This document shows positions 39,885-50,306 of a stretch of 64,000 nt of DNA, in pieces. The notes under the pieces are model-generated. The model was not told where the DNA came from, did no database searches, and saw only the letters and a program-made list of their open reading frames with translations. Position numbers and translations under genes: made by a program. Source of the stretch: Pseudonocardia sp. HH130629-09 (GTDB taxonomy: Bacteria; Actinomycetota; Actinomycetes; Mycobacteriales; Pseudonocardiaceae); the NCBI RefSeq assembly GCF_001294645.1, contig NZ_CP011868.1:4216001-4280000 (forward strand), read 5' to 3'. How positions within the stretch are numbered: position 1 is the stretch's first letter; every line of letters starts with the position of its first letter.

Positions 39885-40787
39885 TCAGCGGACCTCGACG
39901 TGCACACCGGTGGTGTCGACCGGCAGCCGCTGCACCGCGAAACCGTCGGTGTCGACGCCGTCGGGCAGCGCGCCGTCGCCGGTCAGGGCCAGCACCGTCG
40001 GCCCGGCGCCGGAGATCGCGGCCGGCACGCCGTGCTCGCGCAGCGCCTCGACCAACCGCAGCGACGACGGGTACGCCGGGCGCCGGTAGGGCTGGTGCAG
40101 CCGGTCCTCGGTGGCCGCCATGAGCAGGTCGGGCCGCCGGGTCATCGCCAGCACCGCCAGCGCGCAACGGCTGCCGGTGAACGCGGCGTCGGCCAGTGGG
40201 ACCTGCTCGGGCAGCAGCCCGCGGGTGGTCTTGGTCGAGGACTCGACGTCGGGCACACAGGCGACCGGGTGCACGTCGGGGTGAACCTCCAGCTTCTCGG
40301 CGTGGAAGCGCCGGGCCGACCCCGCTGCCTCCCAGGCCACCACGAACCCGCCGAGCAGGCTGGCCGCGGCGTTGTCGGCGTGGCCCTCCATCCCGGCCGA
40401 GAGCTGCAGCAGCGCGTCGCGCTCCAGCTCCGGGTCCCGCCCCGCCAGGACGGCCGCGGCCGTCACCCCGGCGACGGCGGCCGCCGCGGAGCTGCCGAGA
40501 CCGCGCGAGTGCGGCACCGCGTTGAGGCAGCGCAGCCGCAGCCCCGCGGGCGCCCCGCCGAACGTCTCGAAGGCCAGGCGCATCGCCCGCAGGACCAGGT
40601 GACGCTCGTCACGGGGGACGTGTCGGCAGCCCTGCCCCGCGACGTCGACGAACAGCCCCGGCGTCTCGAAGGTCTCGACCTCGATCTCGTCGTACAGCGC
40701 CAGGGCCATGCCGAGGGAGTCGAAGCCGGGGCCCAGGTTGGCCGTCGACCCCGGCACCCGCACCAGTACCCGCGTCGGGCGGCCCAT
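39885..40787 (-). CDS. thrB: Homoserine kinase
   Basis: 300 residues of the GHMP kinase family. The ATP-binding glycine loop is PHSRGLGSSAAAAVAGV, with GSTANLGPGFDSLGMAL at the N-terminus and ISGAGPTVLAL near the C-terminus. Phosphorylates homoserine for threonine synthesis. ATG overlaps the thrC stop as TGATG. Confidence 0.96.
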   Translation of the reverse strand: MGRPTRVLVRVPGSTANLGPGFDSLGMALALYDEIEVETFETPGLFVDVAGQGCRHVPRDERHLVLRAMRLAFETFGGAPAGLRLRCLNAVPHSRGLGSSAAAAVAGVTAAAVLAGRDPELERDALLQLSAGMEGHADNAAASLLGGFVVAWEAAGSARRFHAEKLEVHPDVHPVACVPDVESSTKTTRGLLPEQVPLADAAFTGSRCALAVLAMTRRPDLLMAATEDRLHQPYRRPAYPSSLRLVEALREHGVPAAISGAGPTVLALTGDGALPDGVDTDGFAVQRLPVDTTGVHVEVR

Positions 40788-41971
40788 CAGGCCAGCTCGA
40801 GCGCCGCCGCGACCGCGCCGGGGTCGATCGGCACGATTTCCGGGTCCGGCGCGGTGAGCAGGGCGGTGTCGGGGTCCTTGAGGCCGTGCCCGGTCACCGT
40901 GCACACCACCAGCGAGTCCGCCGGCAGGGTGCCGTTCTCCCGGCTCTGCAGCAGCCCGGCGACGCTGGAGGCCGACGCCGGCTCGACGAACACGCCCTCC
41001 TGCGCGGACAGCATCCGGTAGGCGGCGAGGATCTCGTCGTCGGTGACGGCGGCGAAGCGCCCGTTCGACTCGTCGCGGGCGGTGGTCGCGCCCTTCCACG
41101 AGGCGGGGGCGCCGATCCGGATGGCGGTCGCGATCGTCTCGGGCTCGCTCACCGGGGCGCCGTGCACCAGCGGGGCGGCACCGGCGGCCTGGAACCCGAA
41201 CATCCGCGGCAGCGCGTCGACGATGCCGTCGGCGTGGTAGCCGCGGTAGCCGTGCCAGTAGGCGGTGATGTTGCCGGCGTTGCCGACCGGCAGGCAGTGC
41301 ACGTCCGGGGCGCGGCCCAGCTGGTCGCAGATCTCGTAGGCGGCCGAGGCCTGCCCGGCGATCCGGGTCGGGTTCACCGAGTTGACCAACGCGATCGCCG
41401 GGTAGTCGGCGGTGGTCTTGCGGGCCAGCTCCAGGCAGTCGTCGAAGTTGCCGTCGATCTGCAGGATCCGGGCGCCGTGTGCGACGGCCTGGGCGAGCTT
41501 GCCCAGCGCGATCTTCCCGGTCGGTACGAGCACCGCGCAGGTCATCCCGGCACGGGTCGCGTAGGCGGCCGCCGACGCCGAGGTGTTGCCGGTGGAGGCG
41601 CACAGCACGCTGGACTTGCCGTCGGCGAGCGCGGCGGTGACCGCCATCGTCATGCCGCGGTCCTTGAACGAGCCGGTCGGGTTGGCGCCGTCGACCTTGA
41701 GGTAGACCTGGCAGCCGGTCCGCTCGGACAGCCGCGGGGCCGGGAGCAGCGGCGTGCCGCCCTCCCCCAGGGTCACCACGGTCCAGTCCGGCTGCACCGG
41801 CATCCGGTCGCGGTAGGCCTCGATGACACCCGGCCACTGGCCGGGCGGTGGCGGCGCGACCGCGCCGGTCACCTGGGTCACCGGACCGAAGGGACCGGAA
41901 GCGGGCCCCCGGACTCCTCGCACGCTGCCCGTCACGACCGGCCCACTCCCTGATCCCTCGTCGGTGGTCAT
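40787..41971 (-). CDS. thrC: Threonine synthase
   Basis: 394 residues with the PLP-Lys motif [11 protein letters not shown] and the phosphate-binding [15 protein letters not shown]. The first about 35 residues are Gly/Pro-rich and not conserved, so a later start is possible. Converts O-phosphohomoserine to threonine. ATG overlaps the hom stop as ATGA. Confidence 0.95.
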   Translation of the reverse strand: MTTDEGSGSGPVVTGSVRGVRGPASGPFGPVTQVTGAVAPPPPGQWPGVIEAYRDRMPVQPDWTVVTLGEGGTPLLPAPRLSERTGCQVYLKVDGANPTGSFKDRGMTMAVTAALADGKSSVLCASTGNTSASAAAYATRAGMTCAVLVPTGKIALGKLAQAVAHGARILQIDGNFDDCLELARKTTADYPAIALVNSVNPTRIAGQASAAYEICDQLGRAPDVHCLPVGNAGNITAYWHGYRGYHADGIVDALPRMFGFQAAGAAPLVHGAPVSEPETIATAIRIGAPASWKGATTARDESNGRFAAVTDDEILAAYRMLSAQEGVFVEPASASSVAGLLQSRENGTLPADSLVVCTVTGHGLKDPDTALLTAPDPEIVPIDPGAVAAALELA

Positions 41972-43347
41972 TCGCCCATACCCAGTGCGCTCACCGCGCG
42001 GCCCAGGCCCTCGACGCGCAGCACCCCGGCGACGCCGAGGACGTGGTCGAGGTCCAGCAGCGCCGACACCGTCGCCGACAGCGCGGCCTCCGGCGCCGAG
42101 TGCGTGACGACCGTCAGCCGGGCCTGGCTACGGTCCGAGCCGTCGGCCCGGTCCACCGAGCCGTTCACGCCGCCGGTCTGACGCACCGCCGCGATCGACA
42201 CGCCCTGCTGCGCGAACTCGCCGGCGATCGCGGCGAGCACGCCCTCGCGGTCGGCCACCTCGAGGTCGACGTGGTAGCGCGTCGGCACCTCGCCGATCGG
42301 GCGCACCGGCAGGCTGGCGTAGGCCGACTCGCGCGGCCCGCGGCCGCCGCCGACCCGGTTGCGGGCCACCGCCACGAGGTCGCCGAGCACCGCGGAGGCG
42401 GTCGGCGCGCCGCCGGCGCCCTGGCCGTAGAACATCAGCTGGCCGGCGGCCTCGGCCTCGACGAACACAGCGTTGAAGGCGCCGTCGACGCCCGCCAGCG
42501 GGTGCGAGTCGGGGACCATCGCCGGGTAGACCCTGGCGGAGACCGACTCGGCCCCGTCGGCCGCGACGACGCGCTCGCAGATGGCGAGCAGCTTGATCGT
42601 GCAGCCGAGCCTGCGGGCGGCCGCGACGTCGGACGCGCTCACCTCGCGCATGCCCTCGCGGTGCACGTCGGAGGCGGTGATGCGGGTGTGGAACGCCAGC
42701 GACGCCAGGATCGCGGCCTTCGAGGCGGCGTCGTAGCCGTCGACGTCGGCGCTGGGGTCGGCCTCGGCGTAGCCCAGCCGGGTCGCCTCCTCCAGCGCAT
42801 CGACGTAGGAGGTGCCGCCCGCGGACATCGCCGAGAGGATGAAGTTCGAGGTGCCGTTGACGATACCGGCGACCCGGGTGATGCGGTCCCCGGCGAGGGA
42901 CTCGCGCAGCGGGCGGAGCAGCGGGATCGCCCCGGCGACCGCGGCCTCGTAGTAGAGGTCGGCGCCGGAGGCGTCGGCGGCCTCGGCCAGCGTCGGGCCG
43001 TCCTCGGCGAGCAGCGCCTTGTTCGCCGTCACGACCGAGCGGCCGGACTTGAGCGCCTCGAGCAGCCAGCCGCGGACCGGCTCGATCCCACCGATGACCT
43101 CGACGACGGCGTCGACGTCGTCGCGCGTCACGAGCTCGCCGGCGTCGGTGGTCACCAGGTCCGGGAAGTTCTCGGTCAGCCAGGGGTGCCGGTGCGGTCG
43201 TCGCACGGCGACCCCGGCCAGCTCGATGCGGGCCCCCACCCGCGCGGCCAGCTCGTCGGCCTGCTCGGTGATGAGCCGGACCACCTCGGTGCCGACGGTG
43301 CCGCAGCCCAGCAGTGCCACCCGGACGGCGCCGGTCTCGCTCGCCAC
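41968..43347 (-). CDS. hom: Homoserine dehydrogenase
   Basis: 459 residues. The NAD(P) loop [13 protein letters not shown], the catalytic domain ([42 protein letters not shown]) and a C-terminal ACT domain ([20 protein letters not shown]) are all present; the ACT domain implies threonine feedback. GTG 43347 with GAGGAGG upstream is chosen over a longer start at 43392. Confidence 0.95.
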   Translation of the reverse strand: MASETGAVRVALLGCGTVGTEVVRLITEQADELAARVGARIELAGVAVRRPHRHPWLTENFPDLVTTDAGELVTRDDVDAVVEVIGGIEPVRGWLLEALKSGRSVVTANKALLAEDGPTLAEAADASGADLYYEAAVAGAIPLLRPLRESLAGDRITRVAGIVNGTSNFILSAMSAGGTSYVDALEEATRLGYAEADPSADVDGYDAASKAAILASLAFHTRITASDVHREGMREVSASDVAAARRLGCTIKLLAICERVVAADGAESVSARVYPAMVPDSHPLAGVDGAFNAVFVEAEAAGQLMFYGQGAGGAPTASAVLGDLVAVARNRVGGGRGPRESAYASLPVRPIGEVPTRYHVDLEVADREGVLAAIAGEFAQQGVSIAAVRQTGGVNGSVDRADGSDRSQARLTVVTHSAPEAALSATVSALLDLDHVLGVAGVLRVEGLGRAVSALGMGE

Positions 43348-43446
43348 GTGTCCTCCTCGCGTGCACGCACCCCTCGGGCGCGCTCCGATCATTCCTGGTC
43401 GGACGGGTGCGGACGGGTCCGGGTGGTGGTTCTCACCCGGCTGCGC

Positions 43447-44895
43447 TCACACCTCGAAACGGAACTGGTCCTCCAGTGTCTCGCGTCGCAACAGGGTCCG
43501 GTCGACCCCGTCACGCACCGCGACGACAGCGGGGCGCGGCAGCCGGTTGTACCCCGACGCCATCGCGTAGCAGTAGGCCCCCGTCGCCGCGACGGCCAGC
43601 AGGTCGCCCGGCGCGAGGTCGGCCGGCAGCCAGCAGTCGCGCACCACGATGTCACCCGACTCGCAGTGCTTGCCGACCACCCGGGACAGCACGGGGGTGT
43701 CCCCGCCGGGCACCGAGTCGCGCCCGCTGGCGCGGGACACCAGCCGCACGTCGTACTCCGCGTCGTAGAGGGAGGTGCGGATGTTGTCGCTCATCCCGCC
43801 GTCGACGCTGACGTAGCGCCGCGAGTACCCGCCGAGCGGGACGTCCTTGACGGTGCCGACCTCGTAGACGGTCACGGTGCCCGGCCCGGCGATGGCCCGG
43901 CCCGGCTCGACCGCGATCGCCGGCACGTCCAGCCCGGAGGCGGCGCACTCGCGCTTGACGATCGCGCGCAGCTCCTCGGCCAGCGCCGGCATCGACAGCG
44001 GGGTGTCGCCCGGCCGGTAGGCGATGCCGATGCCGCCGCCCAGGTCCAGCGTCCGCAGCGCGGTCAGGTTCTCGCCGCCGTGCTCGGCGTGCAGGTCGGC
44101 GAGCACCTTCACCACGCGGCGGGCGGCGGCCTCGAACCCCTCGGTCTCGAAGATCTGCGAGCCGATGTGGCTGTGCAGCCCGACCAGGTTCAGGTGGCTC
44201 GCGGCGAGGACGCGGCGGGCGGCCTCCAGCGCGGGCGAGTCCTTCTGGTCCTGGCTCGCGATGGAGAACCCGAACTTCTGGTCCTCGTGCGCGGTGGCGA
44301 TGTACTCGTGGGTGTGCGCCTCGACGCCGACGGTGAGCCGGATCAGCACCGGCGCGACGGTGTCCCGCGCGGCGGCGACGTCGGCGAGCCGGGCGATCTC
44401 GTCGAAGGAGTCGACGACGATCCCGCCGACCCCCGCCTCGACCGCGGCGTCGAGCTCGGCGAGCGACTTGTTGTTGCCGTGCAGCGCGATCCGCTCGGGC
44501 GGGAACTCCGCACGCAGTGCGACGGCCAGCTCACCGCCGGAGCACACGTCCAGCGACAGGCCCTCCTGCGCGACCCAGCGGGCGATCTCGGTGCACAGGA
44601 ACGCCTTCGCCGCGTAGTGCACGGCCTGCGCCCCGAACGCCGCGGCGAACTCGGCGCAGCGGCCGCGGAGGTCGTCCTCGTCGAGCACGAACAGCGGGGT
44701 GCCGTGGGTAGCGGCGAGATCGCGCACGTCGACCCCGGCCAGGCGCAGCGCGCCGTCCTCACCGCGGGCGGCGTGCCGCGGCCAGACCGCCGGGGCCAGC
44801 TCGTCGAGCGCCGCGGCGCTCTCCGGGCGGGGCCCGGCCGACTCCGGTGCAGGGGTGAGGCCCGCGTGCATCGGGCCTGCGGGGTGTGCCCTCAT
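43447..44895 (-). CDS. lysA: Diaminopimelate decarboxylase
   Basis: 482 residues. PLP-Lys in [14 protein letters not shown], the EPGRAI phosphate-binding motif, and the active-site Cys region [12 protein letters not shown] mark the alanine-racemase-fold decarboxylase. It makes lysine from meso-diaminopimelate. ATG 44895 is one base after the argS stop (TGACATG). The N-terminal about 35 residues are Pro/Ala-rich. Confidence 0.96.
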   Translation of the reverse strand: MRAHPAGPMHAGLTPAPESAGPRPESAAALDELAPAVWPRHAARGEDGALRLAGVDVRDLAATHGTPLFVLDEDDLRGRCAEFAAAFGAQAVHYAAKAFLCTEIARWVAQEGLSLDVCSGGELAVALRAEFPPERIALHGNNKSLAELDAAVEAGVGGIVVDSFDEIARLADVAAARDTVAPVLIRLTVGVEAHTHEYIATAHEDQKFGFSIASQDQKDSPALEAARRVLAASHLNLVGLHSHIGSQIFETEGFEAAARRVVKVLADLHAEHGGENLTALRTLDLGGGIGIAYRPGDTPLSMPALAEELRAIVKRECAASGLDVPAIAVEPGRAIAGPGTVTVYEVGTVKDVPLGGYSRRYVSVDGGMSDNIRTSLYDAEYDVRLVSRASGRDSVPGGDTPVLSRVVGKHCESGDIVVRDCWLPADLAPGDLLAVAATGAYCYAMASGYNRLPRPAVVAVRDGVDRTLLRRETLEDQFRFEV

Positions 44896-44896
44896 G

Positions 44897-46546
44897 TCAC
44901 ATCCGTTCCGGGGCGTCGACACCGAGCAGCGCGAGGCCGTTGGCGAGCACCGTGCGGGCCGCGACGCAGAGCGCGAGCCGGGCCCGGTGCAGGTCGGAGA
45001 CCTCCTCGTCGCCCTGGGGCAGGACGCGGCAGGAGTCGTAGAACTTGTGGTAGGCGCCGGCGAGCGACTCCAGGTAGCGGGCGACCCGGTGCGGCTCGCG
45101 CAGCTCGGCGGCGGTCCGCACGACGTCACCGAACTCGCCGAGGGTGCGGATCAGGTCGCCCTCGCGGGCATGGGACAGCAGGCCGTAGTCCTCGCCCGGG
45201 GTGATCCCGAGGTCGGCGGCGTTGCGGGCCAGCGAGGACAGCCGGGCGTGCGCGTACTGGACGTAGAACACCGGGTTCTCACTGGTCCGGCTGGCCAGCA
45301 GGTCCAGGTCGATGTCCAGGCCCGAGTCCACCGACGAGCGCACCAGCGAGTACCGCGCGGCGTCGACGCCGACGGCCTCCACCAGGTCGTCCATCGTCAC
45401 GACGGTGCCGGCACGCTTGCTCATCCGGACCGGGACGCCGTCCTTGACCAGGTTGACCAGCTGTCCGATCAGGACCTCGACGACGGCCGGGTCGTCCCCG
45501 AACGCGGCCGCGGCGGCCTTGAGCCGGGCGACGTAGCCGTGGTGGTCCGCGCCGAGCATGTAGATGCACAGGTCGAACCCGCGGGCCCGCTTGTCGCGCA
45601 GGTAGGCGATGTCGCCGGCGATGTAGGCGGGGCGGCCGTCGGACTTGATGACGACGCGGTCCTTGTCGTCGCCGTGGTCGGTCGAGCGCAGCCACCAGGC
45701 GCCGTCGGACTCGTAGAGCGAGCCCTTCTCCTTCAGCGCGGCGACGGCGGTCTCCACCGCGCCCGAGTCGTGCAGCGACTGCTCGTGGAACCACACGTCG
45801 AACTCGACGCGGAACTCCCCCAGCTTCTGCTTGATCTCGGTGAACATGAAGCCGACGCCGACCCGGCGGAACACCTCGTCCCGCTCGCTGTCGGGCAGCT
45901 CCAGCGCGCCGGGCTCGGCCGCGACGACCCGCTGGGCGATCTCGGCGATGTAGGCCCCGCCGTAGCCGTTCTCCGGGGCGGGCTCACCCTTCGCGGCCGC
46001 GACCAGGGAGGCGACGAACCGGTCGATCTGGGCGCCGGCGTCGTTGAAGTAGTACTCGCGGGTGACCTTCGCGCCGCGCGCGGTCAGGACCCGGCCCAGC
46101 GCGTCGCCGACCGCGGCCCACCGGGTCCCGCCCAGGTGCAGCGGTCCGGTCGGGTTGGCGGAGACGAACTCCAGGTTCACGTTGCGCCCGGCCAGCTCGT
46201 CGCCGGTGCCGTAGCCCGCGCCCGCGGCGAGGACCTCCCCGACGATCGCGCCCTGCGCGTCGGCGGCCAGGCGCAGGTTGATGAACCCGGGCCCGGCGAT
46301 CTCGGCGCTCGCGACGCCGTCGCGGGTGGCCAGCTCCTCGGCCAGCCAGGTCGCGAGCTCGCGCGGGTCGACACCCGCCTTCTTGGCGGTGCGCAGCGCG
46401 ATGTTGGTGGCGTAGTCGCCGTGGTCGGGGTTGCGGGGACGCTCGACACCGGCATCGGCCGGCAGCGCGGAGACGTCCAGGTCGCGTCGGAGCAGCACGT
46501 CCCGCGCGACGTCACGGACCAGGTCGGCGAGCACGTCGGGATTCAC
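44897..46546 (-). CDS. argS: Arginyl-tRNA synthetase
   Basis: 549 residues of class I. The HIGH-like motif is [20 protein letters not shown]; the KMSKS-like motif is degenerate, [14 protein letters not shown]. The C-terminal DALR anticodon-binding domain ends in the segment [18 protein letters not shown]. Heads the argS-lysA-hom-thrC-thrB operon, as in other actinobacteria. Confidence 0.97.
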   Translation of the reverse strand: MNPDVLADLVRDVARDVLLRRDLDVSALPADAGVERPRNPDHGDYATNIALRTAKKAGVDPRELATWLAEELATRDGVASAEIAGPGFINLRLAADAQGAIVGEVLAAGAGYGTGDELAGRNVNLEFVSANPTGPLHLGGTRWAAVGDALGRVLTARGAKVTREYYFNDAGAQIDRFVASLVAAAKGEPAPENGYGGAYIAEIAQRVVAAEPGALELPDSERDEVFRRVGVGFMFTEIKQKLGEFRVEFDVWFHEQSLHDSGAVETAVAALKEKGSLYESDGAWWLRSTDHGDDKDRVVIKSDGRPAYIAGDIAYLRDKRARGFDLCIYMLGADHHGYVARLKAAAAAFGDDPAVVEVLIGQLVNLVKDGVPVRMSKRAGTVVTMDDLVEAVGVDAARYSLVRSSVDSGLDIDLDLLASRTSENPVFYVQYAHARLSSLARNAADLGITPGEDYGLLSHAREGDLIRTLGEFGDVVRTAAELREPHRVARYLESLAGAYHKFYDSCRVLPQGDEEVSDLHRARLALCVAARTVLANGLALLGVDAPERM

Positions 46547-46581
46547 CAGCGGGATTCTACGGAGGGACCCCCGGCACCCTC

Positions 46582-48723
46582 ATGCAGGTATCCGCACCCC
46601 GACCGGCGACGATGCGGGGCGTGACGTCCCCTTCCACCGACCGGAGTACCCGCGCCCCCGTCGTCTCCGGGGCGCTCGCCCTGCTGCTCGGGGCGGTCCT
46701 CGTCGCAGTATCGGTCGGCTACAACCGGGGCAGCCTCGTGCCGCCGCTGGACGACGTCTACATCCACCTGCAGTACGCCCGGCAGTTCGGCGACGGCGAG
46801 CCGTTGCGCTACCAGCCCGGCGCCGAGATCACGACGGGCGCGTCGAGCCTGCTCTGGATGGTGCTGCTCGGCGCCGCGCACGCGGTCGGGCTCGACGGCC
46901 GGTGGCTGCTCGCCGTCGCCGTGGTGGGCGGGGTCGTCGGGGTCACCTGTGCGGCGGGGTTCACCTCGGCCGCCGCGACCCGGCTCGGCGGGCGCGCGGC
47001 CGGGTGGTGGGCGGGGCTGCTCACCGCGCTGTGCGGGACGCTGCTGTGGGGCGGGGCCAGCGGCATGGAGGTGGGGCTGCTCGCGGCGCTGGCCACCGGG
47101 ACGCTGCTGTCCTACCTGCGCGAACGTCCCCGGTTCCGCGCGACGCCGGTGGTCGCGGCGCTGTTGGCCCTCACCCGGCCCGAGGGCTTCCTGCTCGCCG
47201 CCGCGTTCACCGCCGCGATGGCGTGGACGCTGCTGCGCCCGGCCCCGGGCCCGGCCGCGCGGGCGGGGCGTCCGTGGGGACGGCTCGCGCTCGTCGCCGT
47301 GCCGGTGGTGGTGTTCGCCGGGCAGCTGCTGCTGTACCGGGTGCTCACCGGGACGTCGCAGGCCAACGGCGTGCTCGCCAAGTCGTGGCTGCACACCGGG
47401 TTCCTGCGCCAGCCGCTGGAGATCGCCGACCACGTGCAGCGCAACGTCGCCGCGATCCTCGCGTCGCTGTCCGGGCTGTCCGGGCAGGACGTGCTGGCGC
47501 CGCTCGCGCTGGTGCTCGCCGTGCTCGGCGTCGCCGTGCTGGCCGCGCGCCGGGAGCGCGTCCTCGCGGTGGTGCTCGGTGGCGGCCTGGCGTCGGTGGT
47601 GCTCGCCGTCGCCACCCTGACCACGGCGATGTGGCAGGACCTGCGCTACCTGCAGCCGTTCCTGCCGTTGCTGCTCCTGCTCGTGGTGCTCGGTGCCGGG
47701 CTCGTCGGGAACCGGGCGGCGCGCACCGGGCTGCTCGCGGTGGTGCTGCTGTTCACCCTCGCCGCGACGCCGGCCTGGGCGCTGCGGCTGGGCCAGCAGG
47801 CGTCGGCCATGCGGGAGGGCCCGGTGAGCGTCGCGCAGTGGATCGCCGGCAACGTGCCGCCGGGAGACTCCGTCGCCGTCAACGACGTCGGCGCCGCGGC
47901 CTGGTTCGGCGGGCACCGCACCGTCGACATGGTCGGGCTGACCACGAACGGGATGGCCGCACCGTCGCTGAACGGGCCGGGGACGCTGTACGAGGCCCTG
48001 CGGGCACTGCCCGGGCCCGAGCGGCCGCAGTGGTTCGCGGTGTTCGACCGGTGGGGCGGGGTCCCGGTCGCCGACCTCGGCCGCGCCGGGCTGCTCGGCG
48101 CCGAGCCGGTCATCACCTTCGGGCTCGCCGGGCCGGCCCGGCCGATCTCGGCGTCCGCGCCGCAGACCTGCCAGCTCGACCGCAGCTGCGACCGGGTCAG
48201 CATCTGGCGGGCGGACTGGTCCGCCGCGGACTCCGCGCAGGCACCGGGCCTGCCGGTGCCCGGCCGGATCGTCGACCACCTGAACGTCGGGGACATGGCC
48301 GACGAGGCCGCGCACGGCTGGACGACCGACCCGCCGGTGCTCGGCGTGCAGCCGGACTCGGTGCTGGACCGCGCCGGCGTCGCACCCGGACGGCTCGTCG
48401 CCGACAGCGGCCGACACGTCGTCGGCGGGGAGACCTTCACCCTCGGCGGGACCGTCCCCGGCCGGCCGGTCACCCTGACCGGACGGATCGGCGCCGGGCC
48501 CGCGCTGCCAGGCGAGCGGACCCGGGTGGTCGCCGTCGACGTGGACGGCCGCCCCGCCGGGGAGTGGACGCTGCCGGACGCGCAGCCGTGGGCGCAGGCG
48601 TCGTTCACGGTGCCCGGCGAGCTCGTGACCGGTGACCGCATCACCGTGACCACCCGCCCGGTCGCCCCGCTGCTCGCGCCCTACCCCGACTACCGCTCCT
48701 ACGGGTGGTGGGCGAGCCGGTGA
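46582..48723 (+). CDS. Polytopic membrane protein, GT-C glycosyltransferase-like
   Basis: 713 residues from ATG 46582 (ATG 46612 or GTG 46621 are alternatives). About ten hydrophobic segments fill residues 25-400, then a soluble C-terminal domain follows. The first extracytoplasmic loop reads PPLDDVYIHLQYARQFGDGE and then YQPGAEITTGASSLLW, resembling the DD-x-Y loop and the NPGE-x-V-x-G-x-[ST]-[SN]-PLW motif of GT-C enzymes such as arabinofuranosyl- and mannosyltransferases. Likely a polyprenyl-phosphate-sugar-dependent transferase of the cell envelope; the acceptor is unknown. Divergent from argS. Confidence 0.7.
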   Translation: MQVSAPRPATMRGVTSPSTDRSTRAPVVSGALALLLGAVLVAVSVGYNRGSLVPPLDDVYIHLQYARQFGDGEPLRYQPGAEITTGASSLLWMVLLGAAHAVGLDGRWLLAVAVVGGVVGVTCAAGFTSAAATRLGGRAAGWWAGLLTALCGTLLWGGASGMEVGLLAALATGTLLSYLRERPRFRATPVVAALLALTRPEGFLLAAAFTAAMAWTLLRPAPGPAARAGRPWGRLALVAVPVVVFAGQLLLYRVLTGTSQANGVLAKSWLHTGFLRQPLEIADHVQRNVAAILASLSGLSGQDVLAPLALVLAVLGVAVLAARRERVLAVVLGGGLASVVLAVATLTTAMWQDLRYLQPFLPLLLLLVVLGAGLVGNRAARTGLLAVVLLFTLAATPAWALRLGQQASAMREGPVSVAQWIAGNVPPGDSVAVNDVGAAAWFGGHRTVDMVGLTTNGMAAPSLNGPGTLYEALRALPGPERPQWFAVFDRWGGVPVADLGRAGLLGAEPVITFGLAGPARPISASAPQTCQLDRSCDRVSIWRADWSAADSAQAPGLPVPGRIVDHLNVGDMADEAAHGWTTDPPVLGVQPDSVLDRAGVAPGRLVADSGRHVVGGETFTLGGTVPGRPVTLTGRIGAGPALPGERTRVVAVDVDGRPAGEWTLPDAQPWAQASFTVPGELVTGDRITVTTRPVAPLLAPYPDYRSYGWWASR

Positions 48724-48778
48724 CGGGGCCTTCCTAGACTCGGTCGAAACCGCCCGCCGACCACGAACAGGACTCCCC

Positions 48779-49594
48779 ATGGCCAGCGGCAAGTCAGGCA
48801 AGAAGCGACCGTCGATGCCCAGCGCGGTCGGCCAGCGCCAGTTCCCCTGGGGCATGGTCGCGGCGATCACCGTGCTGGTGCTGCTGGCGGGGGCGTTCAT
48901 CGTCTACCCGCTGGTGCAGCGCAACCAGAACCGGGCATGGGAGCCCTCGGAGGACAACCGGAACCCTGCGCTCGCGATCCCCGGTATCGTCAGCCAGGAG
49001 TACCCGGGCCTGCAGCACGTGCTCGGCTTCCAGCGGGTCGCCTACACCCACAGCCCGCCCTTCGGCGGCGCGCACGACGGATTCTGGGCCGCCTGCAACG
49101 GCGTCGTCTACCCGAACCCGGTCCGCTCGGAGAACCTCGTGCACTCCCTCGAGCACGGCGCCGTGTGGGTCGCCTACAACCCCGACACCCTCGACGAGGC
49201 CGGGAAGGCCGCGCTCGCCCAGCGGGTCGAGGGCCAGCCGTACACGGTCATGTCGCCCTACCCGGGCCTGGACGCCCCGATCTCGCTGCAGTCCTGGGGC
49301 AACCAGCTGAAGGTCCAGAACGCCGACGACGAGCGCATCGACCAGTTCATCCGCGCGCTGCGGCTCAACCGGTTCACCCACCCCGAGGTCGGCGCCTCCT
49401 GCGACGCACTCGGCGCACAGGGCTTCGACCAGGACAACCCGCCGGCCTTCCAGCCGATCCCGCCGCAGTCCGCCGTCGACGGGCAGACGGTCCTGCCCGA
49501 GAACCAGGGTGCGACCCCGGGCGGTGCCCCCGCCCCCGACCCGACCGTCCCCGGAGCGCCCGCCCCCGCGCCGGCACCGGCTCCCGGGCAGTGA
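48779..49594 (+). CDS. DUF3105 membrane-anchored protein
   Basis: 271 residues: a basic N-terminus, one membrane helix (GMVAAITVLVLLAGAFIVYP) and an extracytoplasmic domain with the family pattern SPPFGGAHDGFWAACNGVVY followed by NLVHSLEHGAVWVAYNPD. The His residues of AHDG and HSLEHG are candidates for metal binding. The tail is a Pro/Ala linker. DUF3105 often neighbours DUF305 in actinobacteria. Its TGA overlaps the next gene's GTG as GTGA. Confidence 0.85.
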   Translation: MASGKSGKKRPSMPSAVGQRQFPWGMVAAITVLVLLAGAFIVYPLVQRNQNRAWEPSEDNRNPALAIPGIVSQEYPGLQHVLGFQRVAYTHSPPFGGAHDGFWAACNGVVYPNPVRSENLVHSLEHGAVWVAYNPDTLDEAGKAALAQRVEGQPYTVMSPYPGLDAPISLQSWGNQLKVQNADDERIDQFIRALRLNRFTHPEVGASCDALGAQGFDQDNPPAFQPIPPQSAVDGQTVLPENQGATPGGAPAPDPTVPGAPAPAPAPAPGQ

Positions 49595-50265
49595 GCGCTC
49601 CGCGGCAGGAGCGCTCCCCCTGGAACAACCCCCCGGCCATCGCGTTCGGCCTGGTCGCGCTCGTGGCCGTGCTCGTCGCCGGGTTCGCGGTGCGCGGCGC
49701 GTTCGGCCCGTTCGTGCCCGAGCCGGGTTCGGTCGACGTCGGGTTCGCCCAGGACATGACGGTGCACCACCGCCAGGCCGTCGAGATGGCGTCCTGGGAA
49801 CGCGACCGCGCCGCCGACCCGCGGGTGCGCCAGCTCGCGTTCGACATCGAGACCACCCAGAACCAGCAGGTCGGCCGGATGCAGGGCTGGCTCGGCCTGT
49901 GGGACGCCCCGAGCCTGCCCAGCGGTGGCCACATGGCCTGGATGGGCTCCTCCGCGCACGTCGGGATGGCGGGCATGTCCGGCATGTCCGGCGGTACCGC
50001 GACGATGCCGGGAATGGCGAGCACCGCGGACCTCGCGCGGCTGCGCGCCACCCCGCCCGGCACGGCGCTGGACGTCGAGTTCCTCCAGCTCATGCTCCGC
50101 CACCACCAGGGCGGGGTGTCGATGCTGGAGTACGCCCGCGACCACGCCGACACCGGCGAGGTCCGCAACCTCGCGGCCCAGATGCTCGCGTCGCAGAACT
50201 CCGAGGCCGAGCTGATGCGCGGGCTGCTCGCCGAGCGGGGAGCAGCGCCGCTGCCGCTGGGCTGA
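49591..50265 (+). CDS. DUF305 protein, Met/His-rich
   Basis: 224 residues with an N-terminal membrane anchor (IAFGLVALVAVLVAGFAV) and two DUF305 ferritin-like halves: DMTVHHRQAVEMASWERDR and LMLRHHQGGVSMLEYARDH. Between them lies a Met/His/Gly hinge (GHMAWMGSSAHVGMAGMSGM). DUF305 proteins are linked to copper in several genomes; a copper role here is inference. GTG 49591 overlaps the upstream stop, so it is translationally coupled to the DUF3105 gene. Confidence 0.85.
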   Translation: MSAPRQERSPWNNPPAIAFGLVALVAVLVAGFAVRGAFGPFVPEPGSVDVGFAQDMTVHHRQAVEMASWERDRAADPRVRQLAFDIETTQNQQVGRMQGWLGLWDAPSLPSGGHMAWMGSSAHVGMAGMSGMSGGTATMPGMASTADLARLRATPPGTALDVEFLQLMLRHHQGGVSMLEYARDHADTGEVRNLAAQMLASQNSEAELMRGLLAERGAAPLPLG

Positions 50266-50269
50266 TCAC

Positions 50270-50298
50270 GCCCGGGCCCCCGTGCCGGGGGCGCGGGC
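50270..50298 (+). terminator. Hairpin after the DUF305 gene
   Basis: GC-rich stem formed by GCCCGGGCCCCC and GGGGGCGCGGGC with one mismatch and a 5-base loop, 5 bp after the stop. Confidence 0.5.
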
Positions 50299-50306
50299 AC
50301 CGTGCG

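Noticed and set aside
39561..43446. Riboswitch or T-box in front of lysA, hom or thrC
   Set aside because: Genes overlap or are separated by less than about 100 bp, with no conserved leader structure visible.
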